Positions 37,043 to 45,364 are shown, counted from the first letter of the stretch. The stretch is DNA of 64,000 nt from Streptomyces sp. ASQP_92 (GCF_025399895.1 NZ_JAODUA010000001.1:744001-808000), one strand, 5' to 3'. Notes: a model not told the origin generated them from the letters alone. Numbers and translations: made by a program.

Positions 37043-37684
37043 TCAGTTCCTGCGGCGGCGGGCTTGCCAGATCGCTGCCGCGCCCAGGGCCAGGACCGCC
37101 GCGACTCCGGCCAGCAGGCCGACCGAGGGCCCGCTGTCGGGCCCGGATTTCGCGGGCTCGGCCTGGGGCGCCGACGGGTCGGCCACCTGCTCGCCGCAGC
37201 CCGTGCGCGGATAGCCGCCGATCGCGCACAGCAGGGCCGCGCTGTTGTAGCGCAGCGGCTTGGCCACGGCGGCCAGGGCGTCCGCGGTGGTGGCGTCCGG
37301 GGGCACTTGCGCGCAGGCGCTCCGCGCGGCGGGCGGTGTCTCGCCCGGGGCGGCGTCCTCGGGCGTACCGAAGTCGATGACGAGCGCGACCCGCTTCGTG
37401 CCGTCCTTGGTCGGTGTCGTACCGCACACCGCCTCGAAGGACGGCGCCGTCCGCGGCTGGGAGGCGTCCTTGGAGTCCGCGCTCACCGCGAAGCGGAAGC
37501 CCTGCACCGAGCCGTCGCCGGGGTGCGCGGACGCCGGGCCCTGGGTGGCGTACGTCCACGCGTCGCCCGCCAGGTCCCAGAAGGCCCAGTACCGGTAGCC
37601 GGCCGCCTGCGCCTGCCCCGCGCCGGTGGCGAGGACCACCAGGGCGAGGAGCGGCGCGGCGAACGCGGCGAGTCGCGTCCGCAT
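37043..37684 (-). CDS. SCO2322-family exported anchored protein
   Basis: 213 residues: signal peptide (LAAFAAPLLALVVLATGAGQAQA), a beta-rich mature part with YRYWAFWDLAGDAWTYATQGP and DGSVQGFRFAVS, two Cys pairs (AVCGTT, ARSACAQ, LLCAIGG, RTGCGEQ) and a C-terminal anchor (VGLLAGVAAVLALGAAAIW then RRRR). The aromatic W-x-x-W-x-Y region resembles the DUF4430 beta domain found in bacterial and animal cobalamin binders; that comparison is by eye. ATG overlaps the previous stop as TGATG. It faces outward and probably feeds the ECF transporter. Confidence 0.78.
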   Translation of the reverse strand: MRTRLAAFAAPLLALVVLATGAGQAQAAGYRYWAFWDLAGDAWTYATQGPASAHPGDGSVQGFRFAVSADSKDASQPRTAPSFEAVCGTTPTKDGTKRVALVIDFGTPEDAAPGETPPAARSACAQVPPDATTADALAAVAKPLRYNSAALLCAIGGYPRTGCGEQVADPSAPQAEPAKSGPDSGPSVGLLAGVAAVLALGAAAIWQARRRRN

Positions 37685-38934
37685 CACAGCTGCTGGTTCT
37701 TCTTGCGGCCGCTGATCAGGAACCCGACGCCGATGCCGGCGACCAGGCCGGCGCCGACGATCCACCAGAGGGAGATGCCGTCGTCGTCCTTGGACTGCGA
37801 CGTCTGCGCGGAGGGGGTGGAGGTCACCGCCGACTGCGGGGCCGGGCCGGTGGCGTTGAGGGACTTGACCAGGTTCAGGCCGCCGAAGTTGCTCGGGTCG
37901 GCGCCGGTCGCGTCGGCGGCGAAGACGAGCTGGGCGTAGGCGGCGGGGCCGCTCTCCTTGGCCCAGGGTCCCGCGTTCTTGGCCAGCCAGTCGGCGGACG
38001 CCTTCGCCTGCCGGCTCTGGCCGGCGGCGGCGAGGGCGACCACCGCGTCCGCCGTGTTGCCGAAGTCGGGCTGGTCGGCGGCGCCCGGCATCGGCGGCGT
38101 CTTCAGGAACCCGGTCGGGGCCAGCGTCCTGGCGAGGTGGGCGGCGCCGTTGTGCGCGGCCTGCTCGGGGGTGGTGGCCTTCTCGCAGGCGGTGCCCTTG
38201 GTGTCGGCGGGGCCCGCGGTGGCGGTGAGGCCCTTGCCGAGCGCGCCGGTCACGGCGGCGGCGGTGGCGTCCGCGTTGGCGTACAGCTTCTGCGTCTTGG
38301 GGTCCGGCTGGAAGGCGAAGGCGCCCGGGCCGCCGGGATCGTCACAGGGCAGCGCGAAGGTGAGCAGCGCGTCGAAGGGGGTCTTGCCGCCCTTGGCCGA
38401 CTTCACGTCGGCGGGCTTCTCGCCCGCGGCGGCGAGGGCGCCGATCGCGATGGCGGTCGAGTTGGCGTCGCTGCCGCCCAGGCCCGGGGTGTACGGCCAG
38501 CCGCCGTCGTCCTGCTGGACCGACTTCAGCCAGGTGACGCCCTTCTTGATGGCGTCGGCGTGGCCCCCGACCGCGACGAACGCCTGCACCGCGGCGGCGG
38601 TCGCGTTGGTGTCCAGCTTCTTCGGGTCGCACGCCGTGGAGGTGTCCGCGCGGAAGGAGGTGAAGGAGCCGTCCGCGCACTGCTGCCCCGCGAGCCAGCC
38701 GATCGCCTGTTCGGCGGGCTTGACGTTGGCCTTCTCCTGGGCGAGGAAGGCGAGGGACTGCCGGAAGACGCCGTCGAACTGGGGGTCCTTCGTGCCGTAC
38801 AGGCCCGGCGGGATCGCCACGGGGGAGGGTGTGCCGTCGGCGAATGCGGCGGGGGCGGCACCGCCCAGGACGGCGGTGGCGGCGGCGAGCGCGGTGAGCG
38901 CGGTGAGCGCTGCGGCGCTGCGGCGTACGGTCAT
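37684..38934 (-). CDS. Exported alpha/alpha-toroid (squalene-cyclase-like) surface protein
   Basis: 416 residues. Signal peptide (ALTALTALAAATAVLGGAAPAAFA). The mature part is built of prenyltransferase/squalene-cyclase-type helical repeats: QQCADGSFTSF, VQQDDGGWPYTPG LGGSDANSTAIAIGALAAAG, TADAVVALAAAG. The C-terminus has a Ser/Thr linker and an anchor helix (LWWIVGAGLVAGIGVGFLI then SGRKKN). First gene of the operon with the SCO2322-like protein, EcfT, EcfA and EcfS. The same toroid fold makes the alpha domain of intrinsic factor and transcobalamin, so a substrate-capture role at the surface is plausible. Confidence 0.83.
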   Translation of the reverse strand: MTVRRSAAALTALTALAAATAVLGGAAPAAFADGTPSPVAIPPGLYGTKDPQFDGVFRQSLAFLAQEKANVKPAEQAIGWLAGQQCADGSFTSFRADTSTACDPKKLDTNATAAAVQAFVAVGGHADAIKKGVTWLKSVQQDDGGWPYTPGLGGSDANSTAIAIGALAAAGEKPADVKSAKGGKTPFDALLTFALPCDDPGGPGAFAFQPDPKTQKLYANADATAAAVTGALGKGLTATAGPADTKGTACEKATTPEQAAHNGAAHLARTLAPTGFLKTPPMPGAADQPDFGNTADAVVALAAAGQSRQAKASADWLAKNAGPWAKESGPAAYAQLVFAADATGADPSNFGGLNLVKSLNATGPAPQSAVTSTPSAQTSQSKDDDGISLWWIVGAGLVAGIGVGFLISGRKKNQQL

Positions 38935-39174
38935 GGCGGGCGGTGCCTCTCCTGCGGGGAGCGCGGGCACGGGCGCGCTGGCACCCGGCTCTGCTCCGTA
39001 TGCCTCGACGGTGCGGGGTCACCTGCGGTGGGCGGGTGACGCTGAGCCGGTCATGCGGTGACGGGGCAATTCCGGTCCACCCGGGCATGACGACGACCCG
39101 CCCACCCTACCCGCCGGGGCGCGGACCCCCGCGACCTCCCCCATCGGGCCGCCTGAACGGCCCGAGCCCCGTTC
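38935..39174. other. Leader region of the ECF operon
   Basis: 240 bp upstream of the toroid gene. It is GC-rich and can form several stems. On the minus strand it contains GGACCGGAATTGCCCCGTC, slightly like part of a cobalamin riboswitch, but the class-defining boxes are missing. No gene is seen. The repeat array at 39175 follows. Confidence 0.4.
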
Positions 39175-39477
39175 TGCGCAGTTCCCCGCGCCCCTCAACC
39201 CTCTCGGCCCTGCGGACCGTGCCCGCTTCTCGCGCAGTTCCTCGCGCCCCTGAGCCCTCTCGGTCCTGCGGGCCGTGGGTGCTGGTCGCGCAGTTCCTCG
39301 CGCCCCTATCACCGCCGTGCGTCTGCGGACCGTGCCCGCTTCTCGCGCAGTTCCCCGCGCCCCTAAACCACCCGTGCGTCTGCGGACCGTGCCCGCTTCT
39401 CGCGCAGTTCCTCGCGCCCCTAAACCACCGTTCGTCTGCGGGTCGTGGTCGCTCTTCGCGCAGTTCCCCGCGCCCCT
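39175..39477. repeat. Second array of six ~56-bp repeats
   Basis: Cores related to GCGCAGTTCCCCGCGCCCCT begin at 39175 (first base differs), 39231, 39287, 39344, 39401 and 39457, spaced 56-57 bp. Intervening segments are related too: CTGCGGACCGTGCCCGCTTCT occurs before several cores. Same family and orientation as 31717-32020. Confidence 0.9.
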
Positions 39478-39560
39478 GGCAGGACTGGGGTCGGTCCGCA
39501 TGGGCATCTTCGGCGTCCCTGGGGGGCCCGGGTGGTGCTGGTGCTGGGCCGCAGGGGGGC

Positions 39561-39696
39561 ATTTCAGCCTGTCCGGCGATTGAGGACGAGCGCCCTTCAG
39601 GCGCGAACGGGGTCTGGGGCGGAGCCCCAGGAGGGGTGGGGCCGGCCGACCCCGGCGCACGGGAAAGCGAGCTCGGGGTCTGGGGCGGAGCCCCAA
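39561..39696. repeat. Composite element copy 2 plus extra hairpin
   Basis: 39561-39630 repeats the composite unit (ATTTCAGCCTGTCCGGCG, ATTGAGGACGAGCGCCC, TTCAGGCGCGAACGGGG, CTGGGGCGGAGCCCCAG). A second hairpin, TCTGGGGCGGAGCCCCAA, ends at 39695. They lie just beyond the stop of the MBL gene at 39745. Confidence 0.88.
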
Positions 39697-39744
39697 GGGG
39701 CGGGGCCGGCCGGCCCCGCTGCACGCGCGGGCGGGTGGCGGAGG

Positions 39745-40797
39745 TCAGAGCGCTCGGTAGCGGGCCGGAGGGCCGGGGAGGCGGTCGACGCGGCCCAGTT
39801 TCTGCAGGCGCCGCACATGCGCCTCCGCCTCCGACACGGCAATCGTGCGCGACCCGTACGGAATCTGCTCCCAGGGCCGGTTCCACTCCATGCGTTCCGC
39901 GAGCTGCCACGGCGTGAGGGGCGTGGACAGCAGGGACAGCAGCCCCGTCAGCCGGTCCTCGTGGTGGGCCAGCAACTCCCGCACCCGTGCCCCCGGTTCG
40001 GTGAACGCGTGCTGGTGCGCGGGCAGCACCTCGGCCACCCCGAGGCGCCCGACGCGTTCGAGGGAGTCGAGGTAGTCGCCGAGCGGGTCAGTGGCCTCGC
40101 CGTCGTCGGGGTCCTCGTACAGGCCGATGTGCGGGGTGATGCCGGGCAGCAGATGGTCTCCGCTGAACAGGCGCCCGTGGCCCGGAAGTTGGGCGGGGTG
40201 CGCCTCCTCCAGGTGGAGGCAGACATGGCCCGGCGTGTGCCCCGGCGTCCAGATCGCGCGCAGCCGGCGCCCGGCCAGCGGCAGCAGGTCGCCCGGCACG
40301 ATCTCGCGGTCCGGCAGCGCGGCCCGCAACCCGGGCGGGCTGCTCGCACGGCCGGACGCGCGGGCCCGCCGCAGCGGCGCGATGTGCTCGTCGGGCGCGC
40401 CCACCGCCGTGAGCTTGGCGCACAAGTAGTCCAGCCAGACGCCCGGTTGGGCCTCCCGGGTGCGCCGTACGACGGCCGCGTCCGCCGCGTGCATCGCGAT
40501 CCACGCCCCGGAGGCCTCCCTGACCTGGCCGGAGAGGCCGTGGTGGTCGGGGTGGTGGTGGGTGATGACCACCCCGTGCACGGCGGACACATCCGTACCG
40601 AGGGCGCGCAGCCCGGCCGCCAGGGTGTCCCAGGAGGCGGGGTCGTCCCAGCCGGTGTCGACGAGCACGGGGCCCCGGTCCGTGTCGACGAGGTGGACCA
40701 GGGTGTGCCCGAGCGGGTTGTCGGGGATCGGCACCCTGATGGAGTGGACTCCGCCCCCGTGGTCGCTCACCTGAGGCGCGGCTGGCTCCTGCGGCAT
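39745..40797 (-). CDS. Metallo-beta-lactamase-fold hydrolase
   Basis: 350 residues. The MBL signature THHHPDHHG (ITHHHPDHHGLSG) near residue 80, TPGHTPGHVCLHLE near 190, FSGDHLLPGI and LPAHQHAF supply the dinuclear-metal ligands. The C-terminal 80 residues (LTPWQLAERMEWNR, HVRRLQKLGRVDRL) form a winged-helix-like tail as in LACTB2/SdsA-like enzymes, which often hydrolyse acyl thioesters or lactones. ATG 40797 has GAGGA six bases upstream. A perfect KstR-like box is 89 bp upstream, which puts it with the P450/thiolase set. Confidence 0.87.
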   Translation of the reverse strand: MPQEPAAPQVSDHGGGVHSIRVPIPDNPLGHTLVHLVDTDRGPVLVDTGWDDPASWDTLAAGLRALGTDVSAVHGVVITHHHPDHHGLSGQVREASGAWIAMHAADAAVVRRTREAQPGVWLDYLCAKLTAVGAPDEHIAPLRRARASGRASSPPGLRAALPDREIVPGDLLPLAGRRLRAIWTPGHTPGHVCLHLEEAHPAQLPGHGRLFSGDHLLPGITPHIGLYEDPDDGEATDPLGDYLDSLERVGRLGVAEVLPAHQHAFTEPGARVRELLAHHEDRLTGLLSLLSTPLTPWQLAERMEWNRPWEQIPYGSRTIAVSEAEAHVRRLQKLGRVDRLPGPPARYRAL

Positions 40798-40885
40798 GGA
40801 GTCCTCGTCTCTCTGGGGCTTCACGGCGGGGCCCGGGGGTGCGTGCCCGGCGTGCCCGGGGGCCCGCCCTCCCGGCCACTATAAC

Positions 40886-40899
40886 TAGAACTGGTTTCA
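40886..40899. promoter_or_regulatory. KstR-like box upstream of MBL hydrolase
   Basis: TAGAACTGGTTTCA matches TnnAACnnGTTnnA at every fixed position. It is 89 bp upstream of the MBL gene start and in the shared gap with the aldehyde dehydrogenase. Confidence 0.7.
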
Positions 40900-40988
40900 A
40901 TGGTTGCCTCGATCACGCAACCGCCGCCGTCCCAACCCCCGTTGCGCACCCCGGTCGAGGCGCCGCTCCACCCGTGGACTCCTGGAAC

Positions 40989-41002
40989 TAGAACTGGTAT
41001 CA
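40989..41002. promoter_or_regulatory. KstR-like box upstream of aldehyde dehydrogenase
   Basis: TAGAACTGGTATCA, one mismatch (GTA for GTT). The outer arms GAACT and AGTTC make a 22-bp inverted repeat (40985-41006) that differs from the thiolase site at only the two central bases. Confidence 0.65.
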
Positions 41003-41169
41003 GTTCGGGGGTGGGGTCGGGTCCCGTTGTCCGCGCATCCAGCACGTGTCTCCGCCGCACACCCCGCGCGACCCGCACACCTCGCACGCCCCGCACGTGA
41101 ACCCCGTACCTCCCGTACATCCCGCACGTCCAGGCAGCAGCCAAGCCCGCGCCGCAGGAGGCACCAGGC

Positions 41170-42630
41170 ATGACCGAGCTCGTGGAACACGGACAGCTGT
41201 TCATCGGCGGGGAGTTGACCGATCCCCTCGGCTCCGACGTCATCGAGGTGATCTCGCCCCATACCGAGCAGGTCATCGGCCGCGTCCCGCACGCCTGCCG
41301 GGCGGATGTGGACCGTGCCGTGGCCGCCGCCCGCGAGGCCTTCGACTCCGGGCCCTGGGCGCGGGCCACCCCCGAAGAACGCATGGAGGTGGTGTCCCGC
41401 ATCAAGGACGCGTTCCTCGCGCGGCACGAGGAGATCGCCCGGTGCATCAGCGCGCAGAACGGCTCCCCGTACTCCTGGAGCGTGCTCGCCCAGGCGCTCG
41501 GCGCGATGATGGTGTGGGACTCCGCCCTCACCGTCGCCCGCCAATTCCCGTACGAGGAACGGCGGTCTGGGGCGCTCGGGCCGCTCCTTGTGCGGCGCGA
41601 ACCGGTCGGGGTGGTGGCCGCCGTGGTGCCGTGGAACGTGCCGCAGTTCGTGGCCGCCGCCAAGCTGGGGCCCGCGCTGCTCACCGGCTGCTCGGTGATC
41701 CTCAAGCCGTCCCCGGAGACCCCCCTGGACGCCTACATCCTGGGCGAGATCGCCGCCGAGGCCGGGCTTCCGGAGGGCGTGCTCTCCATCCTGCCCGCGG
41801 ACCGCGAGGTCAGTGAGTACCTCGTCGGGCACCCCGGCGTCGACAAGGTGTCCTTCACCGGGTCCGTCGCGGCGGGCAAGCGCGTGATGGAGGTCGCCGC
41901 GCGCAACCTGACCCGGGTCACCCTGGAACTGGGCGGCAAGTCGGCGGCGGTGATCCTGCCGGACGCGGACCTGGAGTCGACCGTCTCCGGCGTGGCCTCG
42001 GCGGCCTGGATGAACAACGGGCAGGCCTGTGTGGCCCAGACCCGCATCCTGGCCCCGCGCGCCCGCTACGAGGAGTTCGCCGAGGCGTTCGCGGCGGCGG
42101 CCGGGTCGCTGGTCGTCGGGGACCCGCTGGACCCGGCCACCCAGGTCGGCCCCCTCGTCGCCGAGCGGCAGCGGCAACGCTCGCTCGACTACATCCGCAT
42201 CGGCCAGGAGGAGGGCGCCAAGATCCTCACCGGCGGCGGCCGTCCGGCCGGACTGGAGCGCGGCTGGTATGTGGAGCCCACCCTCTTCGGCGGGGTCGAC
42301 AACACGATGCGCATCGCCCGCGAGGAGATCTTCGGGCCGGTCATCTGCCTTCTGCCGTACGGGGACGAGGCCGAGGCGCTCCGGATCGCCAACGACTCCG
42401 AGTACGGGCTCAGCGGCAGTGTGTGGACCGGGGACGTGGAGCACGGCATCGACTTCGGGCGCCGGGTGCGCACCGGCACCTTCAACGTCAACACCTTCAG
42501 CCTGGACATGCTGGGCCCGTTCGGCGGCTACAAGTCCTCCGGTCTGGGGCGGGAGTTCGGGCCCGAGGGCTTCGGGGAGTACCTGGAGCACAAGATGATC
42601 CATCTGCCCGCCGGCCACGGGGGCGAGTGA
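41170..42630 (+). CDS. NAD(P)-dependent aldehyde dehydrogenase
   Basis: 486 residues. Classic ALDH: VVPWNVPQFVAAAKLGPALLTG (cofactor region), FTGSVAAGKRV, general base E253 in TLELGGKS, catalytic C287 in NNGQACVAQ, and EEIFGPV near the end. The Glu-Cys spacing of 34 is the family norm. It oxidises an aldehyde to an acid; after terminal oxidation of a side chain by the P450 this would produce the carboxylate for CoA activation. AGGAGG precedes the ATG. The ferredoxin gene overlaps its stop (TGATG). Confidence 0.92.
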   Translation: MTELVEHGQLFIGGELTDPLGSDVIEVISPHTEQVIGRVPHACRADVDRAVAAAREAFDSGPWARATPEERMEVVSRIKDAFLARHEEIARCISAQNGSPYSWSVLAQALGAMMVWDSALTVARQFPYEERRSGALGPLLVRREPVGVVAAVVPWNVPQFVAAAKLGPALLTGCSVILKPSPETPLDAYILGEIAAEAGLPEGVLSILPADREVSEYLVGHPGVDKVSFTGSVAAGKRVMEVAARNLTRVTLELGGKSAAVILPDADLESTVSGVASAAWMNNGQACVAQTRILAPRARYEEFAEAFAAAAGSLVVGDPLDPATQVGPLVAERQRQRSLDYIRIGQEEGAKILTGGGRPAGLERGWYVEPTLFGGVDNTMRIAREEIFGPVICLLPYGDEAEALRIANDSEYGLSGSVWTGDVEHGIDFGRRVRTGTFNVNTFSLDMLGPFGGYKSSGLGREFGPEGFGEYLEHKMIHLPAGHGGE

Positions 42631-42863
42631 TGGGGGACCGCTGGCACGTGGAGGTCGACCGGAGCGTGTGCATCGGCTCCGGCATGTGCGTGAACCACGC
42701 CCCCGCCGGATTCGAGCTCGACTCCGCACGCCAATCCCACCCGCGCGAACCCGACACCGACGCCGGCGGTCAGGTCCTGGCGGCGGCCGAGGGCTGCCCG
42801 GTCGAAGCCATCCGGATCACCCTGCTCGGCTCCGGCGAGACCGTCTTCCCACCCGAGGACTAG
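42630..42863 (+). CDS. 3Fe-4S ferredoxin, likely P450 electron donor
   Basis: 77 residues. CIGSGMC (C14 and C20) and GCPVEAI (C56) supply three Cys ligands; the second ligand position (S17) is not Cys, which indicates a [3Fe-4S] cluster of the kind that serves bacterial P450s. The start is fixed by the TGATG overlap with the aldehyde dehydrogenase. No P450 adjoins it, so the CYP125-like enzyme 12 kb away, controlled by similar boxes, is the obvious partner. Confidence 0.9.
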   Translation: MGDRWHVEVDRSVCIGSGMCVNHAPAGFELDSARQSHPREPDTDAGGQVLAAAEGCPVEAIRITLLGSGETVFPPED

Positions 42864-42956
42864 CCTCCCGGACGCTGGTCCCGACCCGGGCCTGTTGGAG
42901 TCCTGCGAACACAGAAACTACCGGTGTCGTCCGACCTCGGACCGTGCGTGGCCGAC

Positions 42957-42977
42957 CGCGCAGTTCCCCGCGCCCCT
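42957..42977. repeat. Single copy of the GCGCAGTTCC repeat core
   Basis: One copy of CGCGCAGTTCCCCGCGCCCC-T with its usual upstream flank (CGGACCGTGCGTGG), between the convergent ends of the ferredoxin and KstR-like genes. Confidence 0.9.
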
Positions 42978-43024
42978 GGGGGGCTGCGCTCCTGGGCGGT
43001 TGCGCGGTGAACCCCCTGGGGGCG

Positions 43025-43639
43025 CTAGCGGGGTGGGCCCGTGAGGTCGATCAGTTTGCAGACCGTTTCGATGTCGATCTTGACCTGTGCGATGGACGCC
43101 CGGCCCGAGAGCCAGGTGATCAGGGCCGAGTGCCAGGTGTGCTCGATGACCCGGACCGCCGAGAGCTGCTCGGGCGTGGGGTGCTCCAGGCCCATCGCGT
43201 CCAGGATGATCGCCGTGGTCTGCCGGGAGACCGTGTCCACCTCGGGACTCACCGAGCGGTCCGCGAAGGTCAGGGCCCGCACCATCGCATCCGCCAGATG
43301 CGGCTCGCGCTGCAACGCGCGAAAGGCCCGCATGAGGGTTTCGGCCACTCGCTCGGCCGAGCCCGCGCCCGAGGGCGGATGCTTGCGCAGGGTGCCGTGC
43401 AGATGCTGGAGCTGGTCCTGCATGGTGGCGACCAGGAGGTGGATCTTGGAAGGGAAGTAGCGGTACAGCGTGCCGAGCGCGACGCCCGCGGCCTCGGCCA
43501 CCTCGCGCATCTGGACCGCGTCGAAGCCGCCGCGGCTGGCGAGCTGGGCGCTCGCGTGCAGGATGCGCCGCCGCCGGGCCTCCTGGCGTTCCGTCAGGGG
43601 AGGGGTGGCCGGCATGGCCGCCTTGGCTTCCGCTGTCAT
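43025..43639 (-). CDS. kstR: KstR-like TetR-family repressor
   Basis: 204 residues. N-terminal HTH: RRRRILHASAQLASRGGFDA, VQMREVAEAAGVALGTLYR, YFPSKIHLLVA. The pattern GG(F/Y)(D/E)AVQMR-VA followed by VALGTLYRYFPSK(I/V)HLLV is as I remember mycobacterial KstR, and the ligand domain keeps ALTFADRSVSPEVD and the WLSGRAS near the end. KstR represses cholesterol-catabolic genes and is released by a steroid acyl-CoA. Several TnnAACnnGTTnnA sites stand upstream of oxidation genes here, including one (43817) in the gap before this gene. ATG 43639; the upstream frame extension is not credible. Confidence 0.82.
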   Translation of the reverse strand: MTAEAKAAMPATPPLTERQEARRRRILHASAQLASRGGFDAVQMREVAEAAGVALGTLYRYFPSKIHLLVATMQDQLQHLHGTLRKHPPSGAGSAERVAETLMRAFRALQREPHLADAMVRALTFADRSVSPEVDTVSRQTTAIILDAMGLEHPTPEQLSAVRVIEHTWHSALITWLSGRASIAQVKIDIETVCKLIDLTGPPR

Positions 43640-43816
43640 GTGTCCCGTTCCGTTTGTCCAGTTCTCCGGCGTCGTCTGCCACGGTGTTCGGCCGCCCAGC
43701 ATGGCAGGGGCCCCGCCGTGGCGCGAATCACCTGATCCGGTTCTTACAGTCGCGCTACCTGCCGGTAGATTCGAAGCTTCTTGAGTGATCAATGAACGCT
43801 CGAGAAGGATCAAGTC

Positions 43817-43830
43817 TGGAACTTGTTCTA
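43817..43830. promoter_or_regulatory. KstR-like box between kstR-like and glycosyltransferase genes
   Basis: TGGAACTTGTTCTA matches TnnAACnnGTTnnA perfectly. It is 178 bp upstream of the kstR-like start and 55 bp before the glycosyltransferase start, so it could serve autoregulation, control of the glycosyltransferase operon, or both. Confidence 0.7.
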
Positions 43831-43884
43831 GATTAGCGCCAGCGGTTACGCTCCGGCGAAACGCAGTGATGAAGGGGGCCGCGA

Positions 43885-45207
43885 GTGACCGCTGAGGCCA
43901 TAGAGGCAAGCCCCCGCACCGGGGGCGACGACCGCGCGGGCGAGCGTCCGCTGAGGATCGCGCTCCTGACGTACAAGGGGAACCCCTTCTGCGGCGGCCA
44001 GGGCGTCTACGTGCGCCACCTCTCGCGCGAACTGGCCCGGCTCGGGCACAGCGTCGAGGTCATCGGCGCCCAGCCCTACCCCGTGCTCGACGAGGGCGTC
44101 CCGCTCACCGAGCTCCCCAGCCTCGACCTCTACCGCTCGCCCGACCCGTTCCGTACGCCCGCCAAGGACGAGTACCGGGACTGGATCGACCGGCTCGAGG
44201 TCGCCGCGATGCGCACCGGCGGCTTCCCCGAGCCGCTCACCTTCTCGCTGCGCGCCCGGCGCCATCTGGCCGCCCGGCGGGGCGAGTTCGACGTCATCCA
44301 CGACAACCAGACGCTCGGCTACGGTCTGCTCGGCGACGTGGGCGCGCCCCTGGTCACCACGATCCACCACCCCATCACCGTGGACCGCAGGCTCGAACTG
44401 GACGCGGCACCCGACTGGAAGCGCCGCGCCTCGGTGCGCCGCTGGTACGGCTTCACGCAGATGCAGAAGCGGGTCGCCCGCCGGCTGCCCTCGGTGCTCA
44501 CCGTCTCCGGCACGTCCAAGGGCGAGATCGTCGACCACCTCAAGGTGCGCGAGGACCGCATCGAGGTGGTGCACATCGGCGCCGACACCGGCCTGTGGTC
44601 GCCGGACCCGTCCGTCGCCGAGGTGCCCGGCCGCATCGTGACCACCTCCAGCGCGGACGTGCCGCTCAAGGGCCTGGTCTTCCTCGTCGAGGCCCTCGCC
44701 AAGGTGCGCACCGAGCACCCCGACGCCCATCTCGTCGTCGTCGGCAAGCGCGCCGAGGACGGACCCGTCGCCCAGGCCATCGAGAAGTACGGGCTCGGCC
44801 ACGCCGTCGAGTTCGTCAAGGGCATCACCGACGCCGAACTCGTCGACCTCGTCCGCTCCGCGCAGGTGAGCTGTGTCCCCTCGCTGTACGAGGGCTTCTC
44901 GCTGCCGGCCGCCGAGGCCATGGCGACCGGCACCCCGCTGCTCGCCACCACCGGCGGAGCCATCCCGGAGGTGGCGGGACCCGACGGAGAGACCTGCCTC
45001 GCGGTGCCGCCCGGCGACGCGGGCGCGCTGGCCGCCGGACTGGCCCGCCTCCTCGGCGACCCGGCCCTGCGCCGCCGGCTCGGCGCCGCCGGACGCGAAC
45101 GGGTCCTGGAGCGCTTCACCTGGCGCCGGGCCGCCCTCGGCACCGCCGACCTCTACCGCTCCGCCATCGCCGCTCAGGGCCGCTCGGCCCGGAAGGCAGC
45201 CAGGTGA
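43885..45207 (+). CDS. GT4-family glycosyltransferase
   Basis: 440 residues. GT-B fold: the N-terminal LLTYKGNPFCGGQGVYVRHLSRELARLGHSVEV (quoted in part) has the acceptor-side GGxG(V)Y loop; the C-terminal donor domain has VVHIGADT, LVVVGKR and SLYEGFSLPAAEAMATGTPLL with the E-x7-E motif. It is retaining and membrane-associated, probably building a glycolipid or polysaccharide head. First gene of an operon with a methyltransferase and a toroid protein. GTG start preceded by GAAGGGGG. Confidence 0.88.
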   Translation: MTAEAIEASPRTGGDDRAGERPLRIALLTYKGNPFCGGQGVYVRHLSRELARLGHSVEVIGAQPYPVLDEGVPLTELPSLDLYRSPDPFRTPAKDEYRDWIDRLEVAAMRTGGFPEPLTFSLRARRHLAARRGEFDVIHDNQTLGYGLLGDVGAPLVTTIHHPITVDRRLELDAAPDWKRRASVRRWYGFTQMQKRVARRLPSVLTVSGTSKGEIVDHLKVREDRIEVVHIGADTGLWSPDPSVAEVPGRIVTTSSADVPLKGLVFLVEALAKVRTEHPDAHLVVVGKRAEDGPVAQAIEKYGLGHAVEFVKGITDAELVDLVRSAQVSCVPSLYEGFSLPAAEAMATGTPLLATTGGAIPEVAGPDGETCLAVPPGDAGALAAGLARLLGDPALRRRLGAAGRERVLERFTWRRAALGTADLYRSAIAAQGRSARKAAR

Positions 45208-45364
45208 GCCGGAGCACCAACCCCGGGCGCCCCGCGCCCACCCCCCAGTGCCGCCCCGCGCCCCCGACGCGCGGCCGCACCCGCGGCCCCGAGGGGTGCC
45301 GGGTGACACGGCGCTCCCCCCACCCCGGCCGACCCCATCCCCCCGTCCGCGAAAGCAGGCATCC

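Larger units (their letters stand above)
40798..41169. other. Divergent control region with two KstR-like boxes
   Basis: 372 bp between the MBL hydrolase and the aldehyde dehydrogenase. It contains a perfect box at 40886 and a one-mismatch box at 40989. The right part (41040-41130) is ACC/CGC-rich low-complexity sequence; AGGAGG at 41156-41161 is the ribosome-binding site of the dehydrogenase. No gene seen. Confidence 0.7.

Noticed and set aside
38935..39174. Possible cobalamin riboswitch in front of the ECF operon
   Set aside because: A short GGACCGGAATTGCCCCGTC stretch is reminiscent, but the conserved B12 box and the rest of the core could not be found.
39175..39477. Possible CRISPR array
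   Set aside because: Spacing is regular (56-57 bp), but the sequences between the repeats are related to each other, the repeats vary (CCCG/CTCG), there is no leader and no cas gene.
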